The translations under genes were made by a program, and so were the position numbers. This document shows, one piece after another, positions 28,147 to 36,830 of a stretch of 64,000 nt of DNA; position 1 is the first letter of the stretch, and the number at the start of each line of letters is the position of its first letter. Source of the stretch: Gaiellaceae bacterium (GTDB lineage Bacteria > Actinomycetota > Thermoleophilia > Gaiellales > Gaiellaceae); NCBI GenBank assembly GCA_030446625.1, contig JAUJMY010000004.1, positions 1 through 64,000 on the forward strand. Direction: 5' to 3'. The notes under the pieces were generated by a model. The model was not told where the DNA came from and did not search any database. It was given only the letters and a program-made list of their open reading frames with translations.

Positions 28147-29679
28147 TCACATTCGCTCGGGCGCCTCGACGCCGACGAGGTCGAGGCAGCGGGCGATCAC
28201 GCGCTGCGTCGCGCGGCAGAGGGCGAGCCGGAACGCCTGCGCGTCGCTCTCGAGCACGCGGTGCTCGTGGTAGAAGCGGTGGAAGTCGTCCGCGACCTGG
28301 ATCGCGTAGTACGGGATCGAGTGCGGCGCGCGCCGCTCGGTCGCCTCCGCGACGAGGGGCGGAAACTCGGCGAGCCGCTTCACGAGCTCCCGCTCCTCCG
28401 GCGCCAGCGAGTGCGTCGCGTGCGCGCTCACCTCGGCCTCCCCCGCGTTGCGCAGGATCCCCGCAATGCGCGCGTGCGCGTACTGGACGTAGTAGACCGG
28501 GTTCTTCTGCGTCTTCTCAGCGGCGAGGTCGACGTCGATCTCGATCGTCTGGTCAGCGCCGCGCGAGACGAGGTACCAGCGAGCCGCGTCCACGCCGACC
28601 TCGTCGACGAACTCGTCGAGCGTCACGACGTCGCCGCGGCGCTTCGACATCTTCGTCACCTCGCCGCCGCGCGTCAGGTGGACGAGCTGGTAGAGGAGCA
28701 CCTCGACGCGCGCAGGGTCCTGGCCGAGCATCCGCGCCACGGCGCCGTACCAGTTGCGCGTGCCGTGGTGGTCCGCACCGAGGACGTAGATCGCGCGGTC
28801 GAACCCCCGCGCGAGCTTGTCCTCCAGGTACGCGACGTCCGCGGCGCGGTACGTAGGCCTGCCTTTAGAACGGATCACGACCCGGTCCTGCTCGTCGCCG
28901 TAGGCGGACGACCGCGCCCACGTCGCCCCCTCCCGCTCGTAGGTGTCGAGCCGCGGCAACAGCTCGGGCAGCCGCCGCTCCAGCTCGCTCTGGAGCGCCC
29001 ACCCGTCGAAGTGGATCCGGAACCGCTCGAGCGTCGCCTCGATCTGCGCGAGCATCGCGGGAACAGGGTCGCCGCCCGCGCGCGCGAGCTCGGCGACGTA
29101 GTCGCCGCGGTAGCCGTCCTCCGGCGGCTCCTCCCCACGCCGCACCGCGTCGACGGAGGCGCGGAAGCGCTCCATCTGCGTCCCGGCGTCGTTGTAGTAG
29201 TACTCGCGCTCGACGTCGTGGCCCGCGAACTCGAGCAGCCGTGCGACCGAGTCGCCGTACGCGCCGTTCCGCGCGGCCGCGACGGTGATCGGTCCCGTCG
29301 GGTTCGCCGACACCATCTCGACCTGCACGCGCTCCCGCTGAGGCGCGCTCGCTCCGCCGAAGTCGCTCCCGTCGTCGAGGATCGCGCCGAGCGTCTCCTC
29401 GAACCACGCGTCGCCGAGCCAGAGGTTGACGAAGCCGGGCCCGGCGACCTCGGCACGCTCGACGCCGGGGAGCGCGGCGGCGAGGCGCGCAAGCTCCTGC
29501 GCGAGCTCTCGCGGCGGCGTGCGCCGGACGGGCGCGAGGCGGAGCGCCGCGTTCGTCGCGTAGTCGCCGTGCGCGGCGTCGTTCGGCCGCTCGAGCTCGA
29601 TCGCCGCGCCGGCGGCGTCCCCGAGCTGCGCCGCGAGCAGGTCGACGGGTGAGGGGCGGGGACGGAGCGGCGCGCTCAA
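28147..29679 (-). CDS. argS: Arginyl-tRNA synthetase
   Basis: 510 aa class I synthetase. The HIGH-equivalent occurs in SANPTGPITVAAARNGAYGD, the KMSKS equivalent is KMSKRRGDVVTLD (about residue 340), and YVLGADHHGTRNW and VLLYQLVHLTRGGE are standard ArgRS motifs. The C-terminal helical anticodon-binding domain runs from YYVQYAHARIAGILRNAG to DLVGVEAPERM. The TTG at 29679 is 8 bases after TACGAT (29688-29693), so it is probably leaderless; the N-terminal Add-domain begins soon after. It shares a divergent promoter with the DUF3467 gene. Confidence 0.93.
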   Translation of the reverse strand: MSAPLRPRPSPVDLLAAQLGDAAGAAIELERPNDAAHGDYATNAALRLAPVRRTPPRELAQELARLAAALPGVERAEVAGPGFVNLWLGDAWFEETLGAILDDGSDFGGASAPQRERVQVEMVSANPTGPITVAAARNGAYGDSVARLLEFAGHDVEREYYYNDAGTQMERFRASVDAVRRGEEPPEDGYRGDYVAELARAGGDPVPAMLAQIEATLERFRIHFDGWALQSELERRLPELLPRLDTYEREGATWARSSAYGDEQDRVVIRSKGRPTYRAADVAYLEDKLARGFDRAIYVLGADHHGTRNWYGAVARMLGQDPARVEVLLYQLVHLTRGGEVTKMSKRRGDVVTLDEFVDEVGVDAARWYLVSRGADQTIEIDVDLAAEKTQKNPVYYVQYAHARIAGILRNAGEAEVSAHATHSLAPEERELVKRLAEFPPLVAEATERRAPHSIPYYAIQVADDFHRFYHEHRVLESDAQAFRLALCRATQRVIARCLDLVGVEAPERM

Positions 29680-29686
29680 GGCGCTG

Positions 29687-29693
29687 TATCGTA
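29687..29693. promoter_or_regulatory. Overlapping divergent -10 elements
   Basis: The 7-base word TATCGTA contains TATCGT for the plus strand (6 bases before the DUF3467 GTG) and TACGAT for the minus strand (8 bases before the argS TTG). Both genes can therefore be started from a single opened region, as in the published symmetric bidirectional bacterial promoters. Confidence 0.6.
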
Positions 29694-29698
29694 GGGCC

Positions 29699-29992
29699 GT
29701 GGACGGCGACGGCTCCGAGCCGCAGATCAACCTGCACATCGACGCGGAGCACCTCGCCGGCGTCTACGCGAACTACGCCACGGTCGGGTTCTCGAACTAC
29801 GAGTTCACGATCACGTTCGCGCGTCTCGAGCACGAGGCCGAGGGCGACATCCCGGGCTACGTCGTCTCGCGCGTGAACATGTCGCCGGCTTTCACGCAGC
29901 AGCTGATCGCGCTGCTCGCGGACACGTGGTCGAAGTGGGAGAGCCGCGAGGCGATCAGGAACCTGCCGGAGGTTCCGCCGCCCGCCGCGTAG
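29699..29992 (+). CDS. DUF3467 protein
   Basis: 97 aa matching the small DUF3467 family: HIDAEHLAGVYANYATVGFS, EFTITFARLE, RVNMSPAFTQQLIALLADTW. The family is widespread and cytoplasmic, without an established function. The GTG at 29699 lies 6 bases after TATCGT, so it is leaderless. Its last 38 bases overlap the end of the convergent M48 peptidase gene. Confidence 0.85.
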   Translation: MDGDGSEPQINLHIDAEHLAGVYANYATVGFSNYEFTITFARLEHEAEGDIPGYVVSRVNMSPAFTQQLIALLADTWSKWESREAIRNLPEVPPPAA

Positions 29993-31178
29993 CCCAGGCG
30001 CGCGCGAGCTCCGTCCGCTCCACGAGCGACGGATGCGTCGCGAGCAGGGCGTACGCCCACTGCGGCGGCGCAGGCTGGACGAGGCTCGTCTCGGAGAAGC
30101 GGCGCAGCAGCGTCTCTGCCGCGACCGGATCGCGAGTCGCCTCCAGCGCGACCCAGTCGGCCTCGGCCTCGTAGCGCCGCGAGAGCACGTTCGACAGCGG
30201 AAGCAGCGCGAGCTGGAGCGCGACGACCGTGAGCACGGCCAGCGGCGCGGCGGCAGGTTCCGCGATCCCGCCGCGTCGCCGCGTCACCTCCGCGAGGACG
30301 AAGACGCCCGGGAGGGCGAGGAGCGCGACCCACGCGAGGCCCTTCCAGAGGTGTCGCCGCGCGACGTGCGCGAGCTCGTGCGCCGCGACGAAGCGGATCT
30401 CGCCGCGACTGAAGCGCCCGTCGAGCAGCGTGTCCCACAGGATCACGCGTCGCGTGGGCCCGAGGCCGGCGACGGCGGCGTTCGCGGTCGTCGTCCGCTC
30501 GCTCGCCCTCTCGACCTGGACCCGCGGCTCTTCGAGACCGAGCTCGCGTGCGAGCGCGCCGATCTCGCGCGCGAGCCGCCTGTCCTCCAGAGGATCGAGG
30601 CGCGGCGCGAGGACGAGCGGTTGCAGGAGGATCACGCCGGAGCCGATGACCGCCAGCAGCGCTCCGCCGGCGAGCCACCAGCGGCGCCCGAGGCGCCGTG
30701 CGAGCAGTATCGCCGCCGCGAGCGCGACGCACGCGACGCCGACCGCGGCGAGGAGCTCGAGCCACGGCGTCAGGATCCAGTCGGCGTATCCCTGACGCGA
30801 GAGCCCGTGCCGGCGCCGCCACGCGTGCGCGGCGGCCGCGAACGGGAGCCGCACGAGCCAGGCGAGCGCGAGCGCAACCAGCAGCAGCTGCAGCGCGCGC
30901 AGCACGCCTCCGCCGCGCGCGCGGGCTTCGAGGCGCGGCGCGGCACGGACGAGCAGGACGAGAGCCGTGACCTGCGCGAGCGCTCCGGCGACGAACAGCC
31001 CGCGCAGGACGCGCGCGTACTCGCGCGTCTCGCGCAGGTGCGCGGAGGGAAACAACGCGCTCGCGTCCAGGTCCGGCGGGCGCAGATCCGTCGGAACCTG
31101 CGTCCGCCAGAGCAGCGACGCCGCGAGTAGCCAGAGCGCCGATGTGGCACATCCCGCTGCGATGCGCGTCGCGGTCAT
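29955..31178 (-). CDS. M48-family membrane metallopeptidase
   Basis: 407 aa. About four hydrophobic helices at the N terminus precede a cytoplasmic zinc peptidase domain: FVAAHELAHVARRH is the HExxH motif (about residues 275-279), and YEAEADWVALEATRD holds the third ligand Glu. It resembles CAAX prenyl protease/HtpX proteins, likely in membrane protein quality control. The ATG at 31178 overlaps the divergent phosphatase start by 17 bases, so one of the two starts may be slightly downstream. Confidence 0.87.
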   Translation of the reverse strand: MTATRIAAGCATSALWLLAASLLWRTQVPTDLRPPDLDASALFPSAHLRETREYARVLRGLFVAGALAQVTALVLLVRAAPRLEARARGGGVLRALQLLLVALALAWLVRLPFAAAAHAWRRRHGLSRQGYADWILTPWLELLAAVGVACVALAAAILLARRLGRRWWLAGGALLAVIGSGVILLQPLVLAPRLDPLEDRRLAREIGALARELGLEEPRVQVERASERTTTANAAVAGLGPTRRVILWDTLLDGRFSRGEIRFVAAHELAHVARRHLWKGLAWVALLALPGVFVLAEVTRRRGGIAEPAAAPLAVLTVVALQLALLPLSNVLSRRYEAEADWVALEATRDPVAAETLLRRFSETSLVQPAPPQWAYALLATHPSLVERTELARAWATRRAAEPPAGS

Positions 31179-31890
31179 CTCGGACGTCCACGCTAACCTC
31201 CACGCCCTCGAGGCGGTCCTCGCCGCGCTCGCCGCGCAGGAGCCGGACGAGATCTGGTGCCTCGGCGACGTCGTCGGCTACGGCCCGCGCCCGAACGAGT
31301 GCTGCCGGCGCGTGGCAGAGACCGCGGCGGTGTGCCTCGCCGGGAACCACGATCTCGCGGTGCTCGGCGCCGTCACGATCTCGGACTTCAGCGGCGACGC
31401 CGCGGCTGCGGCGACGTGGACACGTACGGAGCTCGACGCGGACGCGCGCGCGTTCCTCGAGCGCCTGCGCCCGAGCGGCCGCGCCGCCGGCGTCGACCTC
31501 TTCCACGGGAGCCCGTTGGACCCGGTCTGGGAGTACGTGCTGTCGGGCGACTCTGCGCTCGAGGCACTCGAGCTGACCTCCGCGCCGGTCGTCCTCGTCG
31601 GCCACAGCCACGTCGCGCTCGCGATGTCGCTCGCGGGCGGCGAGCTCGACGGCGGTCTCGCCCCCGCCGGGACGGAGCTCGACCTGTCGCGCGGACGCTG
31701 GCTGCTCAATCCGGGGTCGGTGGGACAGCCTCGCGACAGCGATCCGCGCGCCGCGTTCCTGCTCCTCGACCTCGGGCGCAGGTTTGCGCGTTTCCACCGT
31801 GTCGAATACTCCGTCGAGCGGACGCAGGCGGAGATCCGCGAGCGCGGGTTGCCCGCCCTGCTCGCCGCGCGTCTCGAGCACGGTCAATAG
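31162..31890 (+). CDS. Metallophosphatase (YfcE/Ap4A-hydrolase-like)
   Basis: 242 aa calcineurin-type phosphoesterase with the full ligand set: ISDVHANLHALEAVL (D-x-H), CLGDVVGYGPRPNEC, LAGNHDLAVLG, LFHGSPLDP and VGHSHVA. The spacing resembles the family with the GYGPxPNE motif annotated as phosphodiesterase or diadenosine tetraphosphatase. Substrate unknown. ATG 31162 fits the start of homology. A ferritin-like gene follows after 16 bases, so they may form a transcript. Confidence 0.87.
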   Translation: MRVAVISDVHANLHALEAVLAALAAQEPDEIWCLGDVVGYGPRPNECCRRVAETAAVCLAGNHDLAVLGAVTISDFSGDAAAAATWTRTELDADARAFLERLRPSGRAAGVDLFHGSPLDPVWEYVLSGDSALEALELTSAPVVLVGHSHVALAMSLAGGELDGGLAPAGTELDLSRGRWLLNPGSVGQPRDSDPRAAFLLLDLGRRFARFHRVEYSVERTQAEIRERGLPALLAARLEHGQ

Positions 31891-31906
31891 AGCGAAAGGA
31901 GCCGGC

Positions 31907-32404
31907 ATGGCGGAGCTGACGAATATGGAGACGAAGCTCGGTGAGGTGATCGGGCTGGCGATGGCGTCGCAGGGCGCGGTCGACCGCGTCTCGAAGCTCG
32001 TGCAGAAGCAGGGTGACCGCGAGCTGGTGCAGCGCCTGACGACGATGCGCGAGGAGGCAGCGCAGGCCGAGAAGCGGGGCGCGGAGGTCGCGGGTAGCTT
32101 TGAGGGCAAGAAAACCGCGATCATGAAAGAGGCCCGCGAGGTGAAGGCGAAGGCGCAGAAGATGATGACGACATACCTCGACCGCGGGTCCGACGCGCTC
32201 GACGGCTTCGAGTTCCTGACGATGGCCGAGGCCGCCGAGGTCGGGCACTGGACGGTGCTGAGCGAGATGAACAAGAAGGCGCGTCACCCCGGCGTCCGCC
32301 AGCTCGCGCAGGCGCAGATCCCGATCCAGAAGCGGCACTTCAAGGAGGTCCAGCAGGCGTCGGTCTCGCTCGCGACCGCGGAGGATCCCAACGCGGCGGC
32401 GTAG
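31907..32404 (+). CDS. Helical, possibly ferritin-like, small protein
   Basis: 165 aa, almost wholly helical, Lys/Glu-rich, with GAAAGGAG 5 bases before the ATG. NMETKLGEVIGLAMASQGAV and EVGHWTVLSEMNKKARHPG recall actinobacterial ferritin-like-domain proteins of unknown role, but a full set of iron ligands is not obvious. It could be a structural four-helix bundle. It lies just upstream of the lipoprotein/kinase pair. Confidence 0.65.
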   Translation: MAELTNMETKLGEVIGLAMASQGAVDRVSKLVQKQGDRELVQRLTTMREEAAQAEKRGAEVAGSFEGKKTAIMKEAREVKAKAQKMMTTYLDRGSDALDGFEFLTMAEAAEVGHWTVLSEMNKKARHPGVRQLAQAQIPIQKRHFKEVQQASVSLATAEDPNAAA

Positions 32405-32933
32405 CCTCCCCTGCCTCGCGGCGCTCGCGTGCGCGCTCGCCGGCTGCGGCGGGACGGGCGAACGCGCCGCGGAGCCTCGCCTTCCCGCTCCGCTCGGGCA
32501 GGACCTCGCGGCGCGGAGCCACGCGATCGCGGATCAGCTCGCGGCCGGCGACGCCTGCGGGGCCGACGCACGCGCCACGGAGCTTCAACGCGACGCGATC
32601 GCGGCCGTCAACGAGGGCCGCGTCCCGCCGGCGTTCCAGGAGGAGCTGCTGAGCGCGATCACGGCACTCGTGGAGCGGATCGAGTGCACTCCCCCGGCTG
32701 CGCAGCAGGACGAACCGGCGCCGGTCGAGACCGGGCCGGAACAGAACGAGGAGCAGGAGAAGGAGAAGGAAGAGGCCGAGCAGGACGAACCCCCTGCCGA
32801 GCCGGTCGAGCCCGAGGAGCCGCTACCGCCGATCGAGACGCTCGAGGAGGAGTTGCCGTTCGACGACGGCGAGGAAGGCGAACCCGGCAACGGCAACGGC
32901 AACGGCAAGGGCAAGGGCAAGGGCAAGAAGTGA
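32403..32933 (+). CDS. Acidic lipoprotein lacking a normal start codon
   Basis: The frame reads RRSLPCLAALACALAGCGG, a textbook lipoprotein signal with lipobox LAGC, then a helical domain with two Cys and a long Glu/Pro-rich tail ending NGNGKGKGKGKK. It is open from upstream of 32385 to the TGA at 32931, but contains no ATG, GTG or TTG before 32670, well past the signal peptide. The start is therefore unusual (an ATC at 32385 has GGAGG touching it) or mutated. The stop overlaps the kinase start as GTGA, suggesting coupled expression and perhaps a sensor role for the kinase. Confidence 0.6.
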   Translation, partial: SLPCLAALACALAGCGGTGERAAEPRLPAPLGQDLAARSHAIADQLAAGDACGADARATELQRDAIAAVNEGRVPPAFQEELLSAITALVERIECTPPAAQQDEPAPVETGPEQNEEQEKEKEEAEQDEPPAEPVEPEEPLPPIETLEEELPFDDGEEGEPGNGNGNGKGKGKGKK

Positions 32934-34042
32934 GCGACGTCGTCGCGGTCGGCGGCGGCCGCTACCGGATCGAGCGCCGCCTCGGCGCGGGCGGGATGGC
33001 GAGCGTCTTTCTCGCCCGCGACGACGAGCTCGGCCGCGCCGTCGCCGTCAAGCTGCTCGCGGAGCACCTGACCTACGACGAGGGCACGCGCGCCCGTTTC
33101 GTTCGCGAGGCGCGGCTGGCCGCGGCGCTCGCGCACCCGAACATCGTCACGATCTTCGACGCGGGCGACGAGGGTGCTCGCCCGTACATCGTGATGGAGT
33201 ACGTCGAGGGCCAGACGCTCGCGGACCGGCTGCGCGCGGGCCCGCTCGCGCCGGGCGTCGCGATCGACGTCGGGATGCAGGTGTGCGCGGGGCTCGCGCA
33301 CGCCCACGCCGGCGCGCTCGTGCACCGCGACGTCAAGCCCCAGAACCTGCTCGTCCGTGCGGACGGCGTGGTCAAGATCGCCGACTTCGGGATCGCGCGC
33401 CTCGGCCACTCGACACGCGTGACGGAGGTCGGGACCGTTCTCGGGACGGCCGCGTACCTCGCCCCGGAGCAGGCCGCCGGCGAGGAGGTCACCGCCGCGG
33501 CCGACATCTACGCGCTCGGCGCCGTTCTCTACCAGGCGCTGGCGGGGCGCCCGCCGTACTCGTTCGAGACGCTCGCGGAGCTCGTGGTGAGGCAGGCAAC
33601 GGAGCCGCCGACACCGCTGAGGGAGATCGCACCCACCGTTCCCGTCGCTCTCGAGCGCGTCGTTCTCCGCTGCCTCGAACGCTCGCCGCATGCGCGCCCG
33701 GAGTCCGCCGCGGAGGTCGCGCACGAGCTCGCTCTCGCCTCTCCGGAGCCGCCGACGCAACCGCTTCCCTCCCGCGTCACCGCGGCCACGCGCGTGCTGC
33801 CGCGGGCGGAGGCTGGGCCCGTCGTCCGAGGCGGCCGCCCCCGCGCACGCCGCGCGCGGCTCTGGGTCGCGGTCCTCGCGACTCTCGCGGCCGCCGTCGC
33901 GCTCGCCGGTCTCGGCGTGGCCGCGTCCGACGGCGGCGACGACGAGCCCGCGCCGACGCGCGTCGAGCGCGTGGAGCCGGGCGCGACGCCGGAGCAGGGC
34001 GCGCGGAACCTCGCGGAGTGGCTGGAACGCTACTCGGGCTGA
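32930..34042 (+). CDS. PknB-type Ser/Thr protein kinase, membrane anchored
   Basis: 370 aa. The kinase domain comprises residues 1 to about 275: GAGGMASVF (Gly loop), AVAVKLL (Lys), HRDVKPQNLL (catalytic Asp, about 133), IADFGIA and YLAPEQA. A Pro/Arg linker leads to one membrane helix (LWVAVLATLAAAVALAGLGV, about 310-330) and a short extracytoplasmic tail of about 40 residues, much shorter than PASTA-bearing PknB, so it is not a muropeptide sensor by itself. Translationally coupled to the upstream lipoprotein by GTGA. It converges with the sigma-factor gene at a 4-base gap. Confidence 0.9.
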   Translation: MSDVVAVGGGRYRIERRLGAGGMASVFLARDDELGRAVAVKLLAEHLTYDEGTRARFVREARLAAALAHPNIVTIFDAGDEGARPYIVMEYVEGQTLADRLRAGPLAPGVAIDVGMQVCAGLAHAHAGALVHRDVKPQNLLVRADGVVKIADFGIARLGHSTRVTEVGTVLGTAAYLAPEQAAGEEVTAAADIYALGAVLYQALAGRPPYSFETLAELVVRQATEPPTPLREIAPTVPVALERVVLRCLERSPHARPESAAEVAHELALASPEPPTQPLPSRVTAATRVLPRAEAGPVVRGGRPRARRARLWVAVLATLAAAVALAGLGVAASDGGDDEPAPTRVERVEPGATPEQGARNLAEWLERYSG

Positions 34043-34046
34043 GAAG

Positions 34047-34652
34047 CTAGACCGCGGGCGCGGCGGCCCCGGCCTCCGCGTCGGCGTCGCCCCTCGACGA
34101 GCCGAGCGTGATGCCCTCGCGCGCGAGCGCGACCTGGACTTCCTCGCGGGCCTTGTAGATCCGCCACTTGACGGTCGCGAGCGTGATCTCGAGCGCGTCG
34201 GCGATCTCCGTGTACGAGAGGCCAACGACGTCGCGCAGGAGCAGGGCCATCTTCAGGTCGACGTTCAGGTTCTCGACCGCGCGCCAGACCGCGTCGATCG
34301 CCTCGAGGCGCTCGAACGGCGCGTCGACGACCTCGAGCGGCGGGATGTCCTCGAGCGCGACGACGGCGCGCGGTCGGCGCTCGGTCGCGCGCAGCTCGTC
34401 GAGGACGCGGTTCTTCGTCACCTGGAACATCCACGTGGTGAACTTCGAGCGCAGCGAGAACTTCGGCAGCCCCTGGAAGATCCGCAGGAAGACTTCCTGC
34501 GTGAGGTCCTCGGCGAGGGAACGGTCGCCGACGAGGCGCAGGACGTAGTTGAACACCGGCACCTCGTACGTGCGCACGATCAGCGTGAAGGCGCGTTCAT
34601 CGCCTCGCTGTGCCTTCCGCAGGACCCCGAGATCAGGCTGTGCGAGCGACAA
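34047..34652 (-). CDS. ECF-type RNA polymerase sigma factor
   Basis: 201 aa with region 2 (NYVLRLVGDRSLAEDLTQEV, SKFTTWMFQVTKNRVLDEL) and region 4 (LLRDVVGLSYTEIADALE, ATVKWRIYKAREEVQ), the minimal sigma-70 plan. There is no anti-sigma gene beside it. A TTG at 34652 lies 8 bases after a near-perfect TATACT (34661-34666), so the gene can be transcribed independently of gpmI and is probably leaderless. GGGAAC, an ECF-type -35 word, lies 13 bases before that hexamer; autoregulation is possible but the spacing is not canonical. Confidence 0.88.
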   Translation of the reverse strand: MSLAQPDLGVLRKAQRGDERAFTLIVRTYEVPVFNYVLRLVGDRSLAEDLTQEVFLRIFQGLPKFSLRSKFTTWMFQVTKNRVLDELRATERRPRAVVALEDIPPLEVVDAPFERLEAIDAVWRAVENLNVDLKMALLLRDVVGLSYTEIADALEITLATVKWRIYKAREEVQVALAREGITLGSSRGDADAEAGAAAPAV

Positions 34653-34674
34653 GGTGCCGGAGTATACCCGGCGA

Positions 34675-36162
34675 TCAGCGTTCCCTCACCAGCGCGCGAC
34701 CGCTCATCTGTAAGGGTTTTCTCAATCCGAGGAGGCGGATCACGGTCGGCGCGAGGTCGGAGAGCTCGCCGTCGCCGCGGAGCTCGACCGCCTGCGACGT
34801 GACGACGAGCGGCACGGGGTTCGTCGTGTGCGCCGTGTGCGGGCTGACGCCGTCTGGCTGGAGCATCTGCTCGGCGTTTCCGTGGTCCGCCGTCACGAGC
34901 CCGACGCCGCCCGCGCGCTCGACCGCGGCCAGGACGTCGGCGAGGCACGCGTCGGCAGTCTCCACCGCGGCCACGACCGCCGGGATCGAGCCCGTGTGGC
35001 CCACCATGTCCGGGTTCGCGAAGTTGAGGACGGCGAACGATTGGCCGTTCGGAAGCTCGTCCGCGAATCGCCGCGCGACTTCCCGCGCGGACATCTCGGG
35101 CTTGTGGTCGTAGCTGGGCACGTCGCGCGGCGACGGGACGAGCACGCGCGTCTCCCCCGGCCATTCGTCCTCGCGGCCGCCGTTGAAGAAGTAGGTGACG
35201 TGGGCGTACTTCTCCGTCTCGGCGACGTGGAGCTGCCGCAGTCCCGCCACCGACAGCACCTCGGCGAGCGTCTCGTGCACTTCGTGCTCCACGAACGCAA
35301 CCGGGCACTCGAAGTCGTCCCGGTAGCGCGTCATCGTCGTCACGTCGAAGCCGGCGGCGAGCAGCTTCTGCGTGAGCTGGCGCGCGCGGTCCGGGCGGAA
35401 GTTGAAGAAGACGACCGCGTCGGTGCTCGCGTCGAGGCGCGGGCGCCCGGCGAGGGTCACCGGCGTGATGAACTCGTCCGTCACGCCCTCGTCGTAGCTC
35501 TTCTGCACCATCGTGACGGGGTCCGATCCGGCGAGCGCTTCGCCGCCCGTCGTCATCGCTGCGAGCGCGCGCTCCGTTCGGTCCCAGCGCGCGTCGCGGT
35601 CCATCGCGTAGTAGCGGCCGCAGATCGTCGCGATCCGCTCCGCCGGCAGCTCGGCGAGGTCGCGCACGGCGCTCGTCGGGGAGACGTCGCGCCCGTCGGT
35701 GAACGCGTGCACCCACGTCCGCTCCTCCACCCCCTCGCGGCGCGCGAGCTCGAGCAGCGCCCGCAGGTGGTCGACGTGCGAGTGCACGCCGCCGTACGAG
35801 ACGAGCCCGAGCAGGTGGACGTTGCCGCCGCGGTCGCGCGCGCGGCGGAATGCGCTCCGCAGTGCCTCGTTCGCGAAGATCGCGCCGCTCGCGACGGCGC
35901 GGTTCACGCGCTGGAGGTCCTGGTCGAGGATGCGCCCGGAGCCGATCGTCAGGTGCCCGACCTCGGAGTTGCCCATCTGGCCCGGCGGCAGCCCTACGGC
36001 CTCGCCCGCAGCAACGAGGGTCGTGTGCGGGTACGTGCGCCACAGGTGGTCGAAGACGGGCGTTCGCGCGAGCTCGACGGCGTTCCCCGGCCCCGGCGGT
36101 GCGCAGCCCCAGCCGTCGAGGATGACGAGCGCTACGAGCGGATACGTGCGGCCGTCGCGCAA
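34675..36162 (-). CDS. gpmI: 2,3-bisphosphoglycerate-independent phosphoglycerate mutase
   Basis: About 495 aa of the alkaline-phosphatase superfamily. It interconverts 3- and 2-phosphoglycerate using two Mn ions. Motifs: VILDGWGCAPPGPGNA, GNSEVGHLTIGSGR with the phosphoserine, VHAFTDGRDVSP, FFNFRPDRARQL, ANPDMVGHTG and VTADHGNAEQM. The best start is the TTG at 36162, which places the gene 31 bases into the end of tpiA; no ATG or GTG lies near the start of homology. Last gene of the lower-glycolysis operon. Confidence 0.92.
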   Translation of the reverse strand: MRDGRTYPLVALVILDGWGCAPPGPGNAVELARTPVFDHLWRTYPHTTLVAAGEAVGLPPGQMGNSEVGHLTIGSGRILDQDLQRVNRAVASGAIFANEALRSAFRRARDRGGNVHLLGLVSYGGVHSHVDHLRALLELARREGVEERTWVHAFTDGRDVSPTSAVRDLAELPAERIATICGRYYAMDRDARWDRTERALAAMTTGGEALAGSDPVTMVQKSYDEGVTDEFITPVTLAGRPRLDASTDAVVFFNFRPDRARQLTQKLLAAGFDVTTMTRYRDDFECPVAFVEHEVHETLAEVLSVAGLRQLHVAETEKYAHVTYFFNGGREDEWPGETRVLVPSPRDVPSYDHKPEMSAREVARRFADELPNGQSFAVLNFANPDMVGHTGSIPAVVAAVETADACLADVLAAVERAGGVGLVTADHGNAEQMLQPDGVSPHTAHTTNPVPLVVTSQAVELRGDGELSDLAPTVIRLLGLRKPLQMSGRALVRER

Positions 36163-36830
36163 ATCGCGGTGAACGAGTCGACGTCGAGCGACGCGCCGCC
36201 GACGAGGGCGCCGTCGACGCCCTCCTGCGCGAGCAGCTCCTCGGCGTTCTCGGGCTTGACGGAGCCGCCGTAGAGGACGGGAACCTCGAGCATGCTCTTC
36301 ACGAGCGCGTGCGCCTCGTGCGCCGTCTCCGGGGTCGCGGTCTTCCCGGTCCCGATCGCCCAGACCGGCTCGTAGGCGACGACGAGGCGCTCGTGCGCGC
36401 CGACCGAGTCCGCGAGCGCCTCGACCTGGATCCGGAGCACGAGCTCCGTCTGCCCCGCCTCGCGCTCCTCCTCGGACTCGCCGACGCACGCGATCACGCC
36501 GAGCCCCGCCTCGAGCGCGGCGACCGCACGGCGCGCGACCGTCTCGTCCGTCTCGCCGAAGTACTGGCGGCGCTCCGAGTGTCCGACGATCGCGCCGGCG
36601 ACGCCGAGCTCGGCGAGCATCGGCGCCGAGACTTCCCCGGTGAACGCGCCTTCGGCAGCCCAGTGCACGTTCTGCGCGTACACGCGGACGCCGCCCGCGG
36701 CGGCCTCCCGCAGCGAAACGTACGGCGGGCACAGGACGACGTCGACGCCCGGCGGAGGTTCGAACGCCTCGACGAACTCGTGCGTCGCCCGTCGGCCCTT
36801 GTACATCTTCCAGTTGCCGGCGATCAGCAT
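36132..36830 (-). CDS. tpiA: Triosephosphate isomerase
   Basis: 232 aa TIM barrel beginning LIAGNWKMYKGRR (Asn and Lys of the active site), with the electrophile His in VGHSERRQYFGE (about residue 86) and the catalytic Glu in VAYEPVWAIGTGKTA (about 152), then LYGGSVKPENA. Slightly shorter than the usual 250. Its ATG overlaps the DUF4304 stop by 7 bases; its end overlaps gpmI by 31 bases, so the operon is tightly packed. Confidence 0.95.
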   Translation of the reverse strand: MLIAGNWKMYKGRRATHEFVEAFEPPPGVDVVLCPPYVSLREAAAGGVRVYAQNVHWAAEGAFTGEVSAPMLAELGVAGAIVGHSERRQYFGETDETVARRAVAALEAGLGVIACVGESEEEREAGQTELVLRIQVEALADSVGAHERLVVAYEPVWAIGTGKTATPETAHEAHALVKSMLEVPVLYGGSVKPENAEELLAQEGVDGALVGGASLDVDSFTAICATAARIRS

